Positions 14,276 to 25,028 of a DNA stretch of 64,000 bases are shown in pieces (within the stretch, counting starts at the first letter, position 1; the number at the start of each line of letters is the position of its first letter). Source of the DNA: Lates calcarifer (taxonomy: Eukaryota > Chordata > Actinopteri > Centropomidae); NCBI RefSeq assembly GCF_001640805.2, contig NC_066852.1, positions 4,510,194 to 4,574,193 of the forward strand, written 5' to 3'. A program made the position numbers and the translations under genes. The notes below the pieces were generated by a model. That model saw only the letters and a program-made list of their open reading frames with translations, was not told the DNA's origin and made no database searches.

Positions 14276-16280
14276 GATTCCTCTCTCTAGCATGTTTCTC
14301 ATTAAGTTCATTCTTTCAGAAAGTAAATGAGACACTCAGTGTTTATTTTGTTATGCTGTTTCAAGGCACAGCCCTGAATATTGTGTGTTCATGGATAGAT
14401 TTGTGGAGTGGAAAGTAATAGCTATTCCTTCACGCTTTTTGCCAAACACACTGTTCTGCTGGAAATTCATTTGCATTGTATGACTAATGACTAAGTGCTG
14501 AGGTTACACTTTGCAAGTGAAATTGAATAATTATGATTTTGTTTGTTTGTTTGTTTGTTTGTTTTATTTTGTTTTGTTTTTGTTTTCAGGAGAGTATATT
14601 TAAGCATGTATTTATTTTGTAATTTCATTTGGTATTTGGGTGGGGGCTCCTGAGTTCCTGATGTTCTGACACTTAACACACCCTTGGCTTGAAATAAATG
14701 CAATAAGTGGCAAGATTAAACACTAGCCATATGAAACATCACAGCACTGACAACACAGTGACTGATGATGAGGTGATCTCTGAGAATTAGAATTCACAAA
14801 CATCACAGCAAATACAAAAAAACTTAACTAAAAATGGGATCTAGAAATAAAAATAAAGAAGAATAAAGCTTCTCAGAGAATCTCTGACAATAAAGAGAGT
14901 CATTTTAACAGTGAAATAAGAAATAAAAGTCTAGAAGACATGTTTTAGCTTGATGGGTGTGGTGTTGACACTAAAGACTTGATGACTGACAGATTTTTCA
15001 GAAACCCCATTGCCTTCTGTTGAACAAGTAGGGAGCAGTTATGCATGTAAATTCCAAAAGTGCTCAGAGCTTTCAGGGCTGACAGTGATACCCACTGTTA
15101 TTCAAATTAACACAGCAGATTACAAAAGTGAAAGTGGTGGGCACAGAGCAAATCAGAGTATGAGAAGTTTAAAATTCATGAAATTTTTTTATTAATGAAA
15201 AAATATATTTTATACATTTTAAATACACGTTTCAAGATTTATTTGCTACACCTAGGTGAATGTGCAGGTAGCTGTGAAAGCATTTTTAATAATTCACTAT
15301 TGCGTATTTACTGAGGAGCAGACACTTTTAGGTACTGAAGTTTCTCTCCATACTAATTTTCATACTCAGTTCTGTGGGGAAGTTTGCAATGTTCTTCATG
15401 TTAGTCTTTAAGCTCTACTGCAGTGACCTGCCATTTGAAAACCTGATCAGTGTCCCTCCATCTTGCAGAGATCAGCAGTAAATATTTTGTCCGTGGAGAG
15501 GAGACTGAACAAACGCATAGGGCATTTTCTCTGAGTGCTGATTTTTGTAACAGAATATGTTTGATTGATGGTGATCTTAAAGCTTTCACTCACTAAGGGC
15601 AAATACTTGAGGAGTTGGTCCTCTGCTACCTGTTGATTTAAAGATTTCTGCTCATGACTTTTGACCCTTTGTCTCCAGACTGAACCAAAAGCAGGCAATT
15701 AGATCAATGGTGTCTGTAGAAGAGCACAGTAGGAACGCTGGCCTTCTGAATAAGGCACCTGGACCTGAAGGACACATTCATAACTTCTGCTAGATTCTGG
15801 AAAGCGAGGATTTTATTGACTTCCTCCTGCTGCAGTAATTGAAGCAAGTGATAGCTGGGGAACTCACCATCCATAACATATTGAGCCCTTCGGTATCTCT
15901 AGCAGGGCATTTTACCGTCTCATCAAAAGATGCTTGGAAGCTATTTATCAACTGCAACATCACTGAGGAGGTGCTTCACCTTGAGGGACGCAGAGATCGA
16001 ACAAAATGAATCCTTTTATTGGTCTGAGTCTTCTTGAGGGGCACGAGTAAAACTTGGATGCCATGTTTGACACACACTCAAACACAAATTAATGTTCTTT
16101 CACAATCCAGTGTGTACAGCCTCCATGGCCACTGAGAGCTATGACAAATCTACCATTCAAGAGTGCTAAAATGTTTGAGAGGTTGACTTTTGGAGAGGAG
16201 CTGTTTCTTTTCAAGGACACAATTTATCCTCTATAAGGCTAGTTGAGATGTGATAGATTTGAGTTCTTGCATACATCTAA
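14276..16280. other. No gene seen
   Basis: AT-rich sequence with only short overlapping open frames. Apart from the GTTT repeat at 14537-14588, I see nothing that supports a gene or element. Confidence 0.5.
14537..14588. repeat. (GTTT)n / (GTTTT)n microsatellite
   Basis: Seven GTTT units followed by interrupted GTTTT-type units. It reads as a lysine/threonine/asparagine-rich chance frame on the other strand, which is an artefact. Confidence 0.9.
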
Positions 16281-16282
16281 GC

Positions 16283-16460
16283 ATCAGATAGATACTTTAT
16301 TAATCCGCACGGGAAATCCACAGTTCTAGCAGCATCAACAGACTTAAGATGAAAGGTCACAGGCATGCAATAAATACTGAATAATAATAAAAACACTGCC
16401 AATAAAAAAACACAGTGAAGAAACTTCAAGTCCAGTGCAAAGTCCAGTGCAAACAGAATC
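16283..16460 (-). mobile_element. LINE-type 3' tail fragment (non-LTR retrotransposon)
   Basis: Read on the minus strand, the segment holds a doubled motif containing gcactggac, then gctgctagaactgtgg, then atttcccgtgcgg, and ends in attaataaagtatctatc. Known pattern: fish non-LTR elements often end with a block of the form 'aatttccc..ggggat(c/t)aataaagtatctatc'. Only the 3' end is present, as expected for a 5'-truncated retrotransposed copy. The exact family is not assigned. Confidence 0.65.
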
Positions 16461-17454
16461 ATCATTACTCTTTGAAGTTTAAAAACTCTTTTCTTTCTTG
16501 TTGGTGAGAGGAGCATGTATCTTTATTCAAATTTAAACCAGTGGTCCACATGAAATAATAAAATTCCTCAAATTTTCTATAGTGGGGAATCGATTGAAAG
16601 ATTGGTTCATGCGGGAACATAGCCACTGCACATGACAGATGCTTAAGAGTTTTTGAAAGAGCTCTGGGACCAAAGCAGACAAGCATACAAATGAAAGCTG
16701 TTTGTGACAGGGCTGACTAAAGAGCTGGAGAGTCTTTGAGGGACTGCTTTAACCCACAGCACATTACCAAAGCATGAATGTGATTGCAGTTTATCGAGCA
16801 CTGGTGTGAGCTCTTTAACAGATGTTAGTGAAAAACTCACACATTGTTATGTCAAGAAAATCCCAACCTTCCCTTTGAACTCAGTCTTAAAACTGTTTAA
16901 ACATTGGTCAGTGTGCAATTCACAGAATATACAGTACATGTTGGAACCATGTAGCAATGGACTGGGTAATCAACAGCACTCAACAGAAATAAACATGTAA
17001 ATATATTCTGATATTCTAACTCTGATGGATACTTATTCAGCTTTAATAATGATTTTACAGTTGACTGATTCAGTTTTAATGCTCAGTTTAAATGTTTGTT
17101 TGAGAGCTGATGCAGAACCAAAACAAGGACCTGGACAGTACTGTACATTGAGACATGTTTTGTTTTTTTTTTGTTTCTTCTGTACAAATATTCATGTTAA
17201 TTCTTGGATAGACAGCCCTATATACGCTGGCTGGGGTCATAGATATCTATTCATATTTTTAGATTTGTATCTGTTGTGTGTTAATATGTGGAAAGCTTTT
17301 ACCATCACTGTAGATGGTGCAGGGTGCATAGGCATAATGTTTTGACGCGTTCCTCAGAATGTCAAGGCTGTCATGGCTACTGAACTGTCCCTGCCAATAT
17401 TTTTGTTCAAACCCTTTTATATGACCCATAGGGGCATACCAGTGGTAGGTGTAT
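16461..17454. other. No gene seen
   Basis: The open frames (up to 106 codons) have no recognisable domain and overlap between strands. No clear repeat boundaries are visible. Confidence 0.45.
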
Positions 17455-17705
17455 CAGACCTTCATTGTCACGGCTCCAATAATAAACAGGTGGTTAAGGT
17501 TATGGAATGACACTAATTATCGGTTTGAAACAGGAAATGAATGGTCTCCCACGTCAAAGCCCTGTCAACCCGTCCATCTACCCCAACCTCTTCCCAACAT
17601 GGACTTGTTCTTTGTACAGTGACTACCTCCTTTGCTCACGTCATGGTTATCATGGTCAGTGGAGGTTGTCTAACATCAAAATATAACTATGGGTTGTAAT
17701 AAACC
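17455..17705 (+). repeat. Dispersed repeat family, copy A
   Basis: First of three related copies in the window. Shared order of motifs: a 'cttcat...tcacggctccaataataaac' block, 'gtggttaaggttatgga', 'gtctcccacgtcaaag', 'gtcaacccgtccatcta', 'ccaacatggactt', 'cctcctttg' and 'tcatggttatcatgg'. Copy C (20790-21075) repeats nearly all of this order, and copy B shares the first half. I recall this motif order as common in fish genomes. No terminal inverted repeats are seen. Confidence 0.6.
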
Positions 17706-17974
17706 TATTCAGTATTGTTTTTTTTTTCTTCAATTCATCTCTCTCATTGTGTCTGGACCTTGCTTAATATTTGTTTAGTTAATATCTTTTGTTGTTGTTG
17801 GTATTGTGTAATTCTTTTTGTTTGTAACAATGACTCTGTATACTTAAGTCTGGTGTTTCTTCACATTGAAGTCCCGAGTTATTTTTGTCCCAAAAAGAAG
17901 TTCTGGCCAAGAAACTCTTCTTGGCTGGCCACCAGGGAGAATGTTTTGCTAGTTTTAATACACCTGACTGACAG

Positions 17975-18130
17975 GACCTCCATAGTCATGGTTACAATAA
18001 TAAACATGTGGTTACTGTTATAGAAGAAATAACGCTGACTCTCTCTCTTGAAATGGGTGGTCTCCCATATTAAAAATCCAGTGTGTTGTGGTGACAACAA
18101 CTATCCCAGCACCATCCCTATTCAGACTTT
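17975..18130 (+). repeat. Dispersed repeat family, copy B (partial)
   Basis: Contains acctccatagtcatgg, ttacaataataaacatgtgg, gtctcccatattaaaaat and ctattcagactttg in the same order as copy A. It is shorter and ends before the distal half of the family. It lies about 270 bp from copy A in the same orientation, suggesting repeated insertion or a local duplication. Confidence 0.55.
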
Positions 18131-19014
18131 GTTTATTGCTAATAATGTTAGCCTTACAGCAGTGTGTTATTGACATAAATTAAGAAATGTAATGAAACGA
18201 AATCTTCATATTATATGATGATGAATAGCAAGTTGGAGCATACTGTAGATCAGTCAGAAACAGTCATACAGGTACATACATAACCAAACAGAATACTGTG
18301 GGAATAGAATTACTTTGTGACCTGTTTTTTTTTTTTGGCTGGAGTAAAATATGATCTGGGTCACTTCATTGTGTCACTGTGCTCCATCTTTGAGGAGATG
18401 AATGTGTGAGAAGGCCAAGATCTATTTTTTCAAAATGAGAAAATGTATTTTCAAAGACCAGAACCATCAGACTATGGGCAACCCACATACAAAGGGACAT
18501 TCTGGGGACCTTGGGCAATGTTCCCTAAAAGCTCTCAAAAGGTGTCAAACATCCCAAACCTTCACAGAACATTGTGACATTCCTGGTTTAGTTCAATATT
18601 TCCTGCATGGCATTAAGGAATCATTTTTTGGTTTTGGTTTTTTATGGTCACATAGCAAAATTTTAAGGGGGACATTTGAGATGTAAACAGAACGTTCCAA
18701 TATGGTCCCCTGTTGGTTATACACTGATTACAATATGTGTGTCCCACCACCAATAAACACTAGCATGTTGCTTATATTCCTTGTTTCCTCCAGAGTAACA
18801 ACAATTCACAGAAAAATTTATTTAGAAAGCTATAGGATGCTTGCTCTGAGTGCCCCCATATATGCTGTTTTGCATCAGTCCTCATTTCCCTGTATCTCTA
18901 CAATGGGAAGTTATAACAACTTATAGAGCCACAATAGCCACAATTACAGGAAATACATCAGGTTGAAATACACCAGAATTATCCTTTAAACAGAATGTCC
19001 GCATATGGGCCAAA
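18131..19014. other. No gene; possible repeat-derived sequence
   Basis: No supported gene. The part at about 18480-18560 contains gggacattctgggg and aatgttccctaaa, wording similar to the inverted-repeat element that follows (19015-19583), so it may be a diverged relative. This is inference only. Confidence 0.35.
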
Positions 19015-19583
19015 CCCAGCTAGAAACTGTACGTTCCCAGAACATTCCGAGAATACCCTTGCTTGGTATTAAGGACATCGTCTTGTATGTTCCTGTGTTC
19101 TGAGAGAGTCCTTACCAGTGTAAAGGACATCATCTTATAATGTTCCCAAACTGTTCCTGCACAGTTGTTTAAAGAGTGGAGGATGTTATTTGTCAGATTT
19201 TCACTATGTTCTGGTAACATTTATGGAACCATTACTATAGGACATTCTCACTAGGCCTCTGCATTATGTTCCCATACAAGTTTGCAGAACCTTGAGTGAT
19301 ATAACAAAAATCTTTAGGAGACCCAAATATAATGTTATTTGGTCCTGTTTAGGTCCGTTGAAGGAACTTTAGCAGGACTATACAGGACTATACAGGACCT
19401 AAAATAACCAAAATGGAACGTCCACCTACAGTAGCATAGAAATCTAGATAGAAGGTCCTATAGTATTGATCATGGTCATGTTCCCTGAACGTCTGCCAAA
19501 TAAATTCCCATTACAAGTTGATGTGCATTACACTGGTGGGGATGTTCTTCATATGTTCTGGAAACATACAACTTCTAGCTGGG
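19015..19583. mobile_element. Non-autonomous DNA transposon (MITE-like) with about 30-bp terminal inverted repeats
   Basis: The left end reads cccagctagaaactgtacg then ttcccagaacat. The reverse complement of the right end reads cccagctagaagttgtatg then tttccagaacat. They match at about 27 of 31 positions, which defines a 569-bp inverted-repeat-bounded unit. The interior has several further gttcc/ggaac motifs and a short internal repeat of caggactata, but no transposase frame. No clear target-site duplication is seen beside the ends, so the superfamily is left open. Similar elements rich in 'gttcccagaac' are, as I recall, common in fish. Confidence 0.7.
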
Positions 19584-20789
19584 CAGTCTCTATAGCACAC
19601 AGTAAAAATATTACTTGTTGTACCTTAACTGAACATATGTAAATAATGCAACTCTGTGGTACATGTTCTCTATTTGGTACATGGCCTGCTTTACATAATC
19701 ATTCATGATATGATCGGCTGCACATATTTTATCTGTTGCTATAGTCTGTATAAAATTGTCATTTATGCTATCTGTTTCAATTAAAAACATACACATTGTA
19801 ATTACAAACTGAAGTCAATATTGTAATTAAAGTTTAATTTTTCATTCATTATAAGTTTACATTCACCAGGGAAGATGGCTTTAATTTTTATCTGATCTGT
19901 GTAACTGTCAACACTGAATGTCCTGTAGGGCTAAAGTTAACATTATAACAAGAGGTTTTTGCACCAGCTCAGAGTTATTTTTTTGAACAGTAGGTATGCC
20001 AGCCTTATAATTCCCCCCAAAATGCAATGGATTTACTCCAGTTTTATCACTGTAGTTGAAGTGCAGTCCATACAAGCATCTTCCTCTGTTGTAGTATCAT
20101 AGTGTATGGAGGAAAGGGGCTACTTTCACAGACTATAGCTCACATCAAGTCAAGATATGGAAAGAACTGGGAGGACATGTGGTTTTGGTTAAGATGGAGT
20201 TTAAAAACAGCATTTTGGTTTGAGCTAAATTATTTATGGCAGTAGAACATTAAAATCAAAAAGTAATTATACAAAGGAGCAATAAGTAAGAATTTTAGTT
20301 CCTCCAATGTGACCATAACACATCTGCTGGAGGTTAAGTGCTGGAGTGTTGGTGATTCTGTGAGAAACTGGATTTCAGCAGTCACTTTGTGTGCTTTAGG
20401 TGTCCCAAAACAGCCCTTACCTGACCAATTCACATTGTCTGAAACCTCTTAGTTTATTTTCAAGCAGCAGCCATCTTGGGTGTTCACAAAAATGTTTCAG
20501 CTCTGTTAGTCATCTTATTAACCCCACCCCATTTTAGATAAATAGTTGTGATTGATCCAACCTGTCTTAGGACAGATGGAAATCTGTCTGAACAGGAAGG
20601 GGAGCAGACCCATCTGTGGGAGCAAATAAACATGAGCTGTTTGGTCTTGTTTCCTGTCTAGTCTCTCTCAATATGTGAATGTTGCAGTAATAATTGTTTT
20701 GTTTATGCTCCTGTAAGATCTCTGCTCCTCTACAACTCATGTATTGCCCAAACTTGGTTTAGGAAAATATTGTGGTTTTGGCTTAAAAC
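19584..20789. other. No gene seen; possible further repeat fragments
   Basis: No coding support. The part at 20150-20430 has a texture reminiscent of dispersed fish repeats, but I cannot define ends or a second copy here. Confidence 0.4.
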
Positions 20790-21075
20790 AAGTACTTAGT
20801 GGACCTTCTTCATCATGGTTACAGTAATAAACACACATTTAAAGTTGTGGGACAGTCATGGATAAAAGAAGTAATGCAAACTGTTGGTTTCACATGGCCT
20901 TCCATAAAGAACATGTGTTTTGTCAACCCACCCATCCATACTTCAAACATGGACTTTACATGCTCCTTATTCCATGTTATCTGACTTCCTCCTTTGTTTC
21001 TGTCATAATCACTATGGCTGCAGGAATTTCCTAAAACGTAACTATGTGTCACAATACATTGTTGCACAGATGACC
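20790..21075 (+). repeat. Dispersed repeat family, copy C
   Basis: Third copy of the family seen at 17455 and 17975. Shared blocks are accttcttcatcatggttac with agtaataaac, ggtttcacatgg, gtcaacccacccatcca, caaacatggacttta, cttcctcctttg and 'gtcataatcactatgg'. It aligns along most of the length of copy A, in the same orientation, about 3.3 kb downstream. It contains indels, so the copies are old. Confidence 0.6.
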
Positions 21076-21158
21076 TGTGGCATGTTTTTCTTTTTTTTTT
21101 TAATGGAAAGACAGTCTTGTTACAAAGGTGACCAGACTCCCTTTTTAAACTGCACAAG

Positions 21159-22362
21159 CAGTGGCGGGCCATGCATTTCACACCTGGGCCTTCACTGGTG
21201 TTATACCTGCATTAACCCACCTCTTTATGTAGTTATTATGATGTCATGGCCAGAGAAACCATTAACAATATACAGAAACGCAGTATAACAGATCTTTGCT
21301 TCACAGAGAGAAATGTAATGTAGCAAGAATAAATGCCATTACTGAAGCAATGCTATAAAAACCCAATTAACACAATTCAACAGGTCTCCAAACACTGCAG
21401 CCACAGCTGAGCCACACACATCATCTCCAACATTTTAATTATGTATATATTTTTTGTGCATATATTAATATTCCTTGTAAATATAGTTTTTGCTTTTTGC
21501 TCTTTCTACTCCTTAGCCTTACTTCTACTTTTATCTATATTTCTATATCTATATATCTGTCTTTGTTGACTATCACTGTTCTTTGGCACCAATATACCAA
21601 GACAAATTTCCTGTATGTGCAAACTTACTTGGCAAAAGTCTGATTCTGATTCATACAATGACAAATATAGGTCAAATACATTTTACTCACTGAAACTGCT
21701 GATTATTTGTAGACAAATAAAAAAAAATTCTGTTGAGCAGACATCCACAGTCCTGAAGAACTGAACTCGACTTTCAGCATTAGCCTTCATAGTGATGGAA
21801 AAGGACTTATTGTAACCTCTACAACAGAGTCATTGAACGCTTCCTCCTCCTTCAACTATTGAGGGTTAACAGCTACTAACATGTTTTAGCTTGTGCTAGT
21901 AGCCATAGATGCGGTTTGCTAGCTCTGACCAGTACGCTCTCTGACCATCCAATCAAATGACATGGAAATGCCATTGCCAACATCAGTGCAGGCCTGCTAG
22001 ATGGCCCCTAGTCTCGCTAACTCAAAATCTGATTGGTTAAAGGATCCGTAAGGCAACAGTTTCATTGCTATTTATTTTAAATTACAGGAGCCTGCACACT
22101 CTGAAGGCTTCAAGGCAGATTTCTGTTACCCTGGCAACACGAAGCTGAACTCTGATTGGATAAAAGCCCTAACATAAACAGACTGTATTGGAAACAGTGC
22201 AACCAACTGGAAAACTATGAGATAAAGAAAATAGTCTATTGGGAACAATTTAATATACACAGTATTAAGGGAAAAAAACCATAAATAAAAATATAATTCA
22301 GTGATTGTGACAGCGTTGAGGCCAACAGAGAAGGCCTTGCTGGCCCTGACAGCCCACCACTG
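21159..22362. mobile_element. hAT-superfamily DNA transposon relic (about 1.2 kb)
   Basis: The left end starts cagtggcgggccatg. The reverse complement of the right end starts cagtggtgggctgtc, and both continue into a ggccttc block. The unit is flanked by TGCACAAG (21151-21158) and TGTACAAG (22363-22370), an 8-bp target duplication with one mismatch. CA(G)TGG-type ends with an 8-bp duplication are typical of hAT elements. I see no intact transposase, so it is a non-autonomous or decayed copy. It appears to contain a nested retrotransposon tail at 21425-21656. Confidence 0.65.
21425..21656 (+). mobile_element. LINE/SINE-type 3' tail fragment nested in the hAT relic
   Basis: The segment ends with gcaccaatataccaagaca, aatttcctgtatgtgc, aaacttacttggc and a final tctgattctgattc. 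From memory this is a common 3' tail of fish non-LTR retroelements, whose usual form is 'tacttggcaataaagctgattctgattc'. The upstream boundary is approximate. Its position inside the hAT copy implies later insertion. Confidence 0.5.
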
Positions 22363-22370
22363 TGTACAAG

Positions 22371-23164
22371 TAATGGAAAAACAACCCCATGACAAAATTT
22401 AACCTAAGACTCATGATGTACTGTGGACCAGTACACTGACTGCACACCACTGCACACAGAGGCAGAAGTGCTTGGAAGCAGTAATTAATTATGGCCATTC
22501 TATCGTAACAAGCTCCTCAATATGTTATTAAAAATTGTTCCAATTACACAATAGAGTTTCAAATTTAATTTGTGTATGCATGTGGGTGTGTGCAAACAAA
22601 GGTTAAAACATGGTGAATTACATGAAAATGAAATGTTTTACTGAGAAACTAGTTATTAAATGGGAGCACATTTTCACAAGGGCAGACTCCTCAATGTGGT
22701 GATTTAAAAATAGCCTCTAATATGAACTTGAATGTAAGTGTTGCATAAAAAAAATGAATGGATTTACTGATGGATAATTTTTTACTGAAAGAAGACTTTT
22801 CAAATACCAATGGCCTCCAAAGATCCAGTGCATCACACTGTACCAATGGCAGAGCTAAAGAAATCTTTTAAGTTAGTTTGGCACTGGCTCAGCAGCATAT
22901 GGAAACTATACAAGGGAAAAAATAAGAAGCAAAAGTAATATCTTCATGCACAGACAAAATTAATCTTTTAGTGATACTTTGAGTGAAAAGATCCTCAATC
23001 ATTTAAAGTGTGTCATATATCAATAGTGAGTTTGTAGTACTCAATGATAGTATAGCAGTTGTATAGTTAGTGTAAATGCCATGCAGCAGCAATCCCTTTG
23101 CATATTTAATCAGCTATTCCTGAGCAAGGCTTGATTTTTTAAAGACACCTTTGAATTGAACTTT
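22371..23164. other. No gene seen
   Basis: AT-rich sequence lacking supported frames or recognisable repeats. Confidence 0.45.
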
Positions 23165-23262
23165 CTACAGTTTTCTCACCAAGACAGCTGACCTTTCTTG
23201 AATTGATAATCACTTGCTGTATTTACTTCTCTAACTGCCCGCTTGGGGATAAATAAAGTTAT
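23165..23262 (+). mobile_element. Possible LINE-type 3' tail fragment
   Basis: The end of this stretch reads ctgcccgcttggggataa then ataaagtta, matching the general fish retroelement tail pattern 'cc..ggggat.aataaagt'. It is short and diverged, so the call is tentative. It directly precedes the tandem array. Confidence 0.4.
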
Positions 23263-23284
23263 TTGAATTTATATCTGAGCCAGG

Positions 23285-24008
23285 TTATACAGTAGAAACT
23301 TCATTCAAATTTACATAACGCTCAGTATGACACAGTGATCAACTTCACACAAGGTCATAATGACCATGTGCAATTTATGAATTATTATGATTTACATTAT
23401 TAGTGCATTAGAGCCAGTATTGCCACCTATGTACAGTACAAATCTTTTCAAAAGACCCTAGCTCTATACACTGTACACCTGCTCATTATGGTGACATGTA
23501 CAGTTTATGAGTGGTTAGGTTACATAATATTGTATGGTAGTCTACAGAGATTCTTTCAGCTGTATTTGTAGCACAGCACTTGTATATGCACAAACTCAAT
23601 TCAAATCTAGAAATGCTCAGTATTACAGGGATCAGCAAATTATGATGAAATGCATAGTTTACCATGTATGAGTTATACTTTGGATTAAAATTATGGAGGC
23701 CCATGCAGTCCCATTGTTTTTATTATTCAGCACCTGCACATAGAACAAAATATTTTCATGTTTCTAAATGCTCAGTACAACATACACTAATCAACTATGC
23801 ATTAGTATATTATTATGACATGTATAGATTATACATTATTATGAGTTATACAATGCATTCGTGTCTGTGGAGGCCTTTTCAGTCCCATTTTATTTATAAC
23901 CCAGCTACTGTATACAGTACAATCTCCATTCAAATTTAAAAATACTTGTTACTGGACACTGATCAACTGTTAATACGTTTATAATGAGGACTTGTACAAT
24001 TTACAAGT
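23285..24008 (+). repeat. Degenerate tandem repeat array, about 4.5-5 units of 130-172 bp
   Basis: A recurring unit can be followed by two anchors. The 'cattcaaattta' anchor recurs near 23302, 23448, 23598, 23756 and 23927. The 'cagtttatgag'-like anchor recurs near 23371, 23501, 23655, 23825 and 23997. Other shared words are aaatgctcagtat, tgatcaac, ttatgacatgta, ggaggcc, cagtcccat and tacagtacaa. Spacing grows from about 130-146 to 172 bp. The units are strongly diverged, which suggests an old minisatellite. A Tc1 copy begins immediately after the last anchor. Confidence 0.75.
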
Positions 24009-24010
24009 TA

Positions 24011-25026
24011 CAGTATACAAGAAAACTGATTACACCCCTGTGTAATGCCACCAAAAATGTTAAGTTATCCAAAACTATGTCATCTTGTTTAGTTATGTTA
24101 GGCAACTGCATGAACAAGGTATTAACATAACCTGTGAACACCACAGTTTCCACAATTTTGCCCTTGGTTGTGTCTAATGCAACATGGCTCCATGTTAAGG
24201 AACTGCCTGAATAAGTAAGAAACAAGATTGTGAGACTTTATAAAGATGGTAGATGGTACAAGAGCATCAGTAGGCTACTGAACATAAGGTGAAACACAGC
24301 TGCAACACTGGGTAGGAAATATAGGAAGAGCCATACTACCAGTAAAGAAAAAGACACCACACACAATTTACTCTTTACACAACCTTGTATTGCAAAACAG
24401 ACAGTCACATGTTTGTGACTTGGCAATAGGATTATCTGTGGAAACTGGTGTTTCAGTGGCTGATCAGACAGTGTGAAGGACATTGCATGAAATGTACAGG
24501 TGCCTCCATGAAGAAATCCATTGATCACAATGCAGCACAAAACTGCAAGATTAAACTTTGTCAAAGGACATGAAAAAAAGGCCTGATGAATGTTGGCAAC
24601 ACATTCCTTGGTCTGATGAAACCAAAATAAAGTTGTTCAGACCAGGTGGGGCCCAGCGTGTTTGGTGTGGGCCTGGCCAGTATTACCACAGTGACTGCAC
24701 GGTGCCGACCATGAAACATGGGAGTCTGCCATGTGAGTGCAAAAGGTGTCTGGGAGATGACATTTATAGATAGCACTGAGTGCCAATTTGTATACTCAAA
24801 CACTGAATAAAAACCTATGACCTGGACAAGTATGTCCCTGACTGGAAGCCAGTAAAACACATTTGGATTTTAGAGCAGGACAAAAACCCTCCAGCAAAGA
24901 GCAGCTAAAAACAATCAACAATTAAGTTTGAGAAGATTTTAAAATTGTATTAAATGAACAGAATTTGTAGTTATTTAACATATTTGTGATAGTGACCAGG
25001 GGTGTACTCAATTTTGTTGTATACTG
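24011..25026 (+). mobile_element. Tc1/mariner transposon relic with both termini
   Basis: The left terminus (24011) reads cagtatacaagaaaactgat then tacacccctg. The reverse complement of the right terminus reads cagtatacaacaaaattgag then tacacccctgg. Both ends abut TA (24009-24010 and 25027-25028), the target duplication expected of Tc1/mariner. The length is about 1.0 kb, shorter than the 1.2-1.6 kb usual for full Tc1 elements, and the interior is decayed, so the copy has lost internal sequence and is not mobile by itself. Confidence 0.85.
24210..24915 (+). pseudogene. Decayed Tc1-like transposase
   Basis: Pieces of a Tc1 transposase can be read in changing frames. Near 24232 there is a helix-turn-helix-type piece (RLYKDGRWYKSIS). 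In the open frame 24558-24773 there is WSDETKIKLF, the segment holding the first catalytic aspartate of the DDE/D domain, followed by CTVPTMKHGS. Near 24870 EQDKNP stands where the family has the second aspartate motif (QDNDPKH). Stops and frameshifts separate these pieces, and the region with the third acidic residue is not recognisable. It is therefore a dead gene. Transposases of this family cut and paste the element at TA sites. Confidence 0.8.
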
Positions 25027-25028
25027 TA

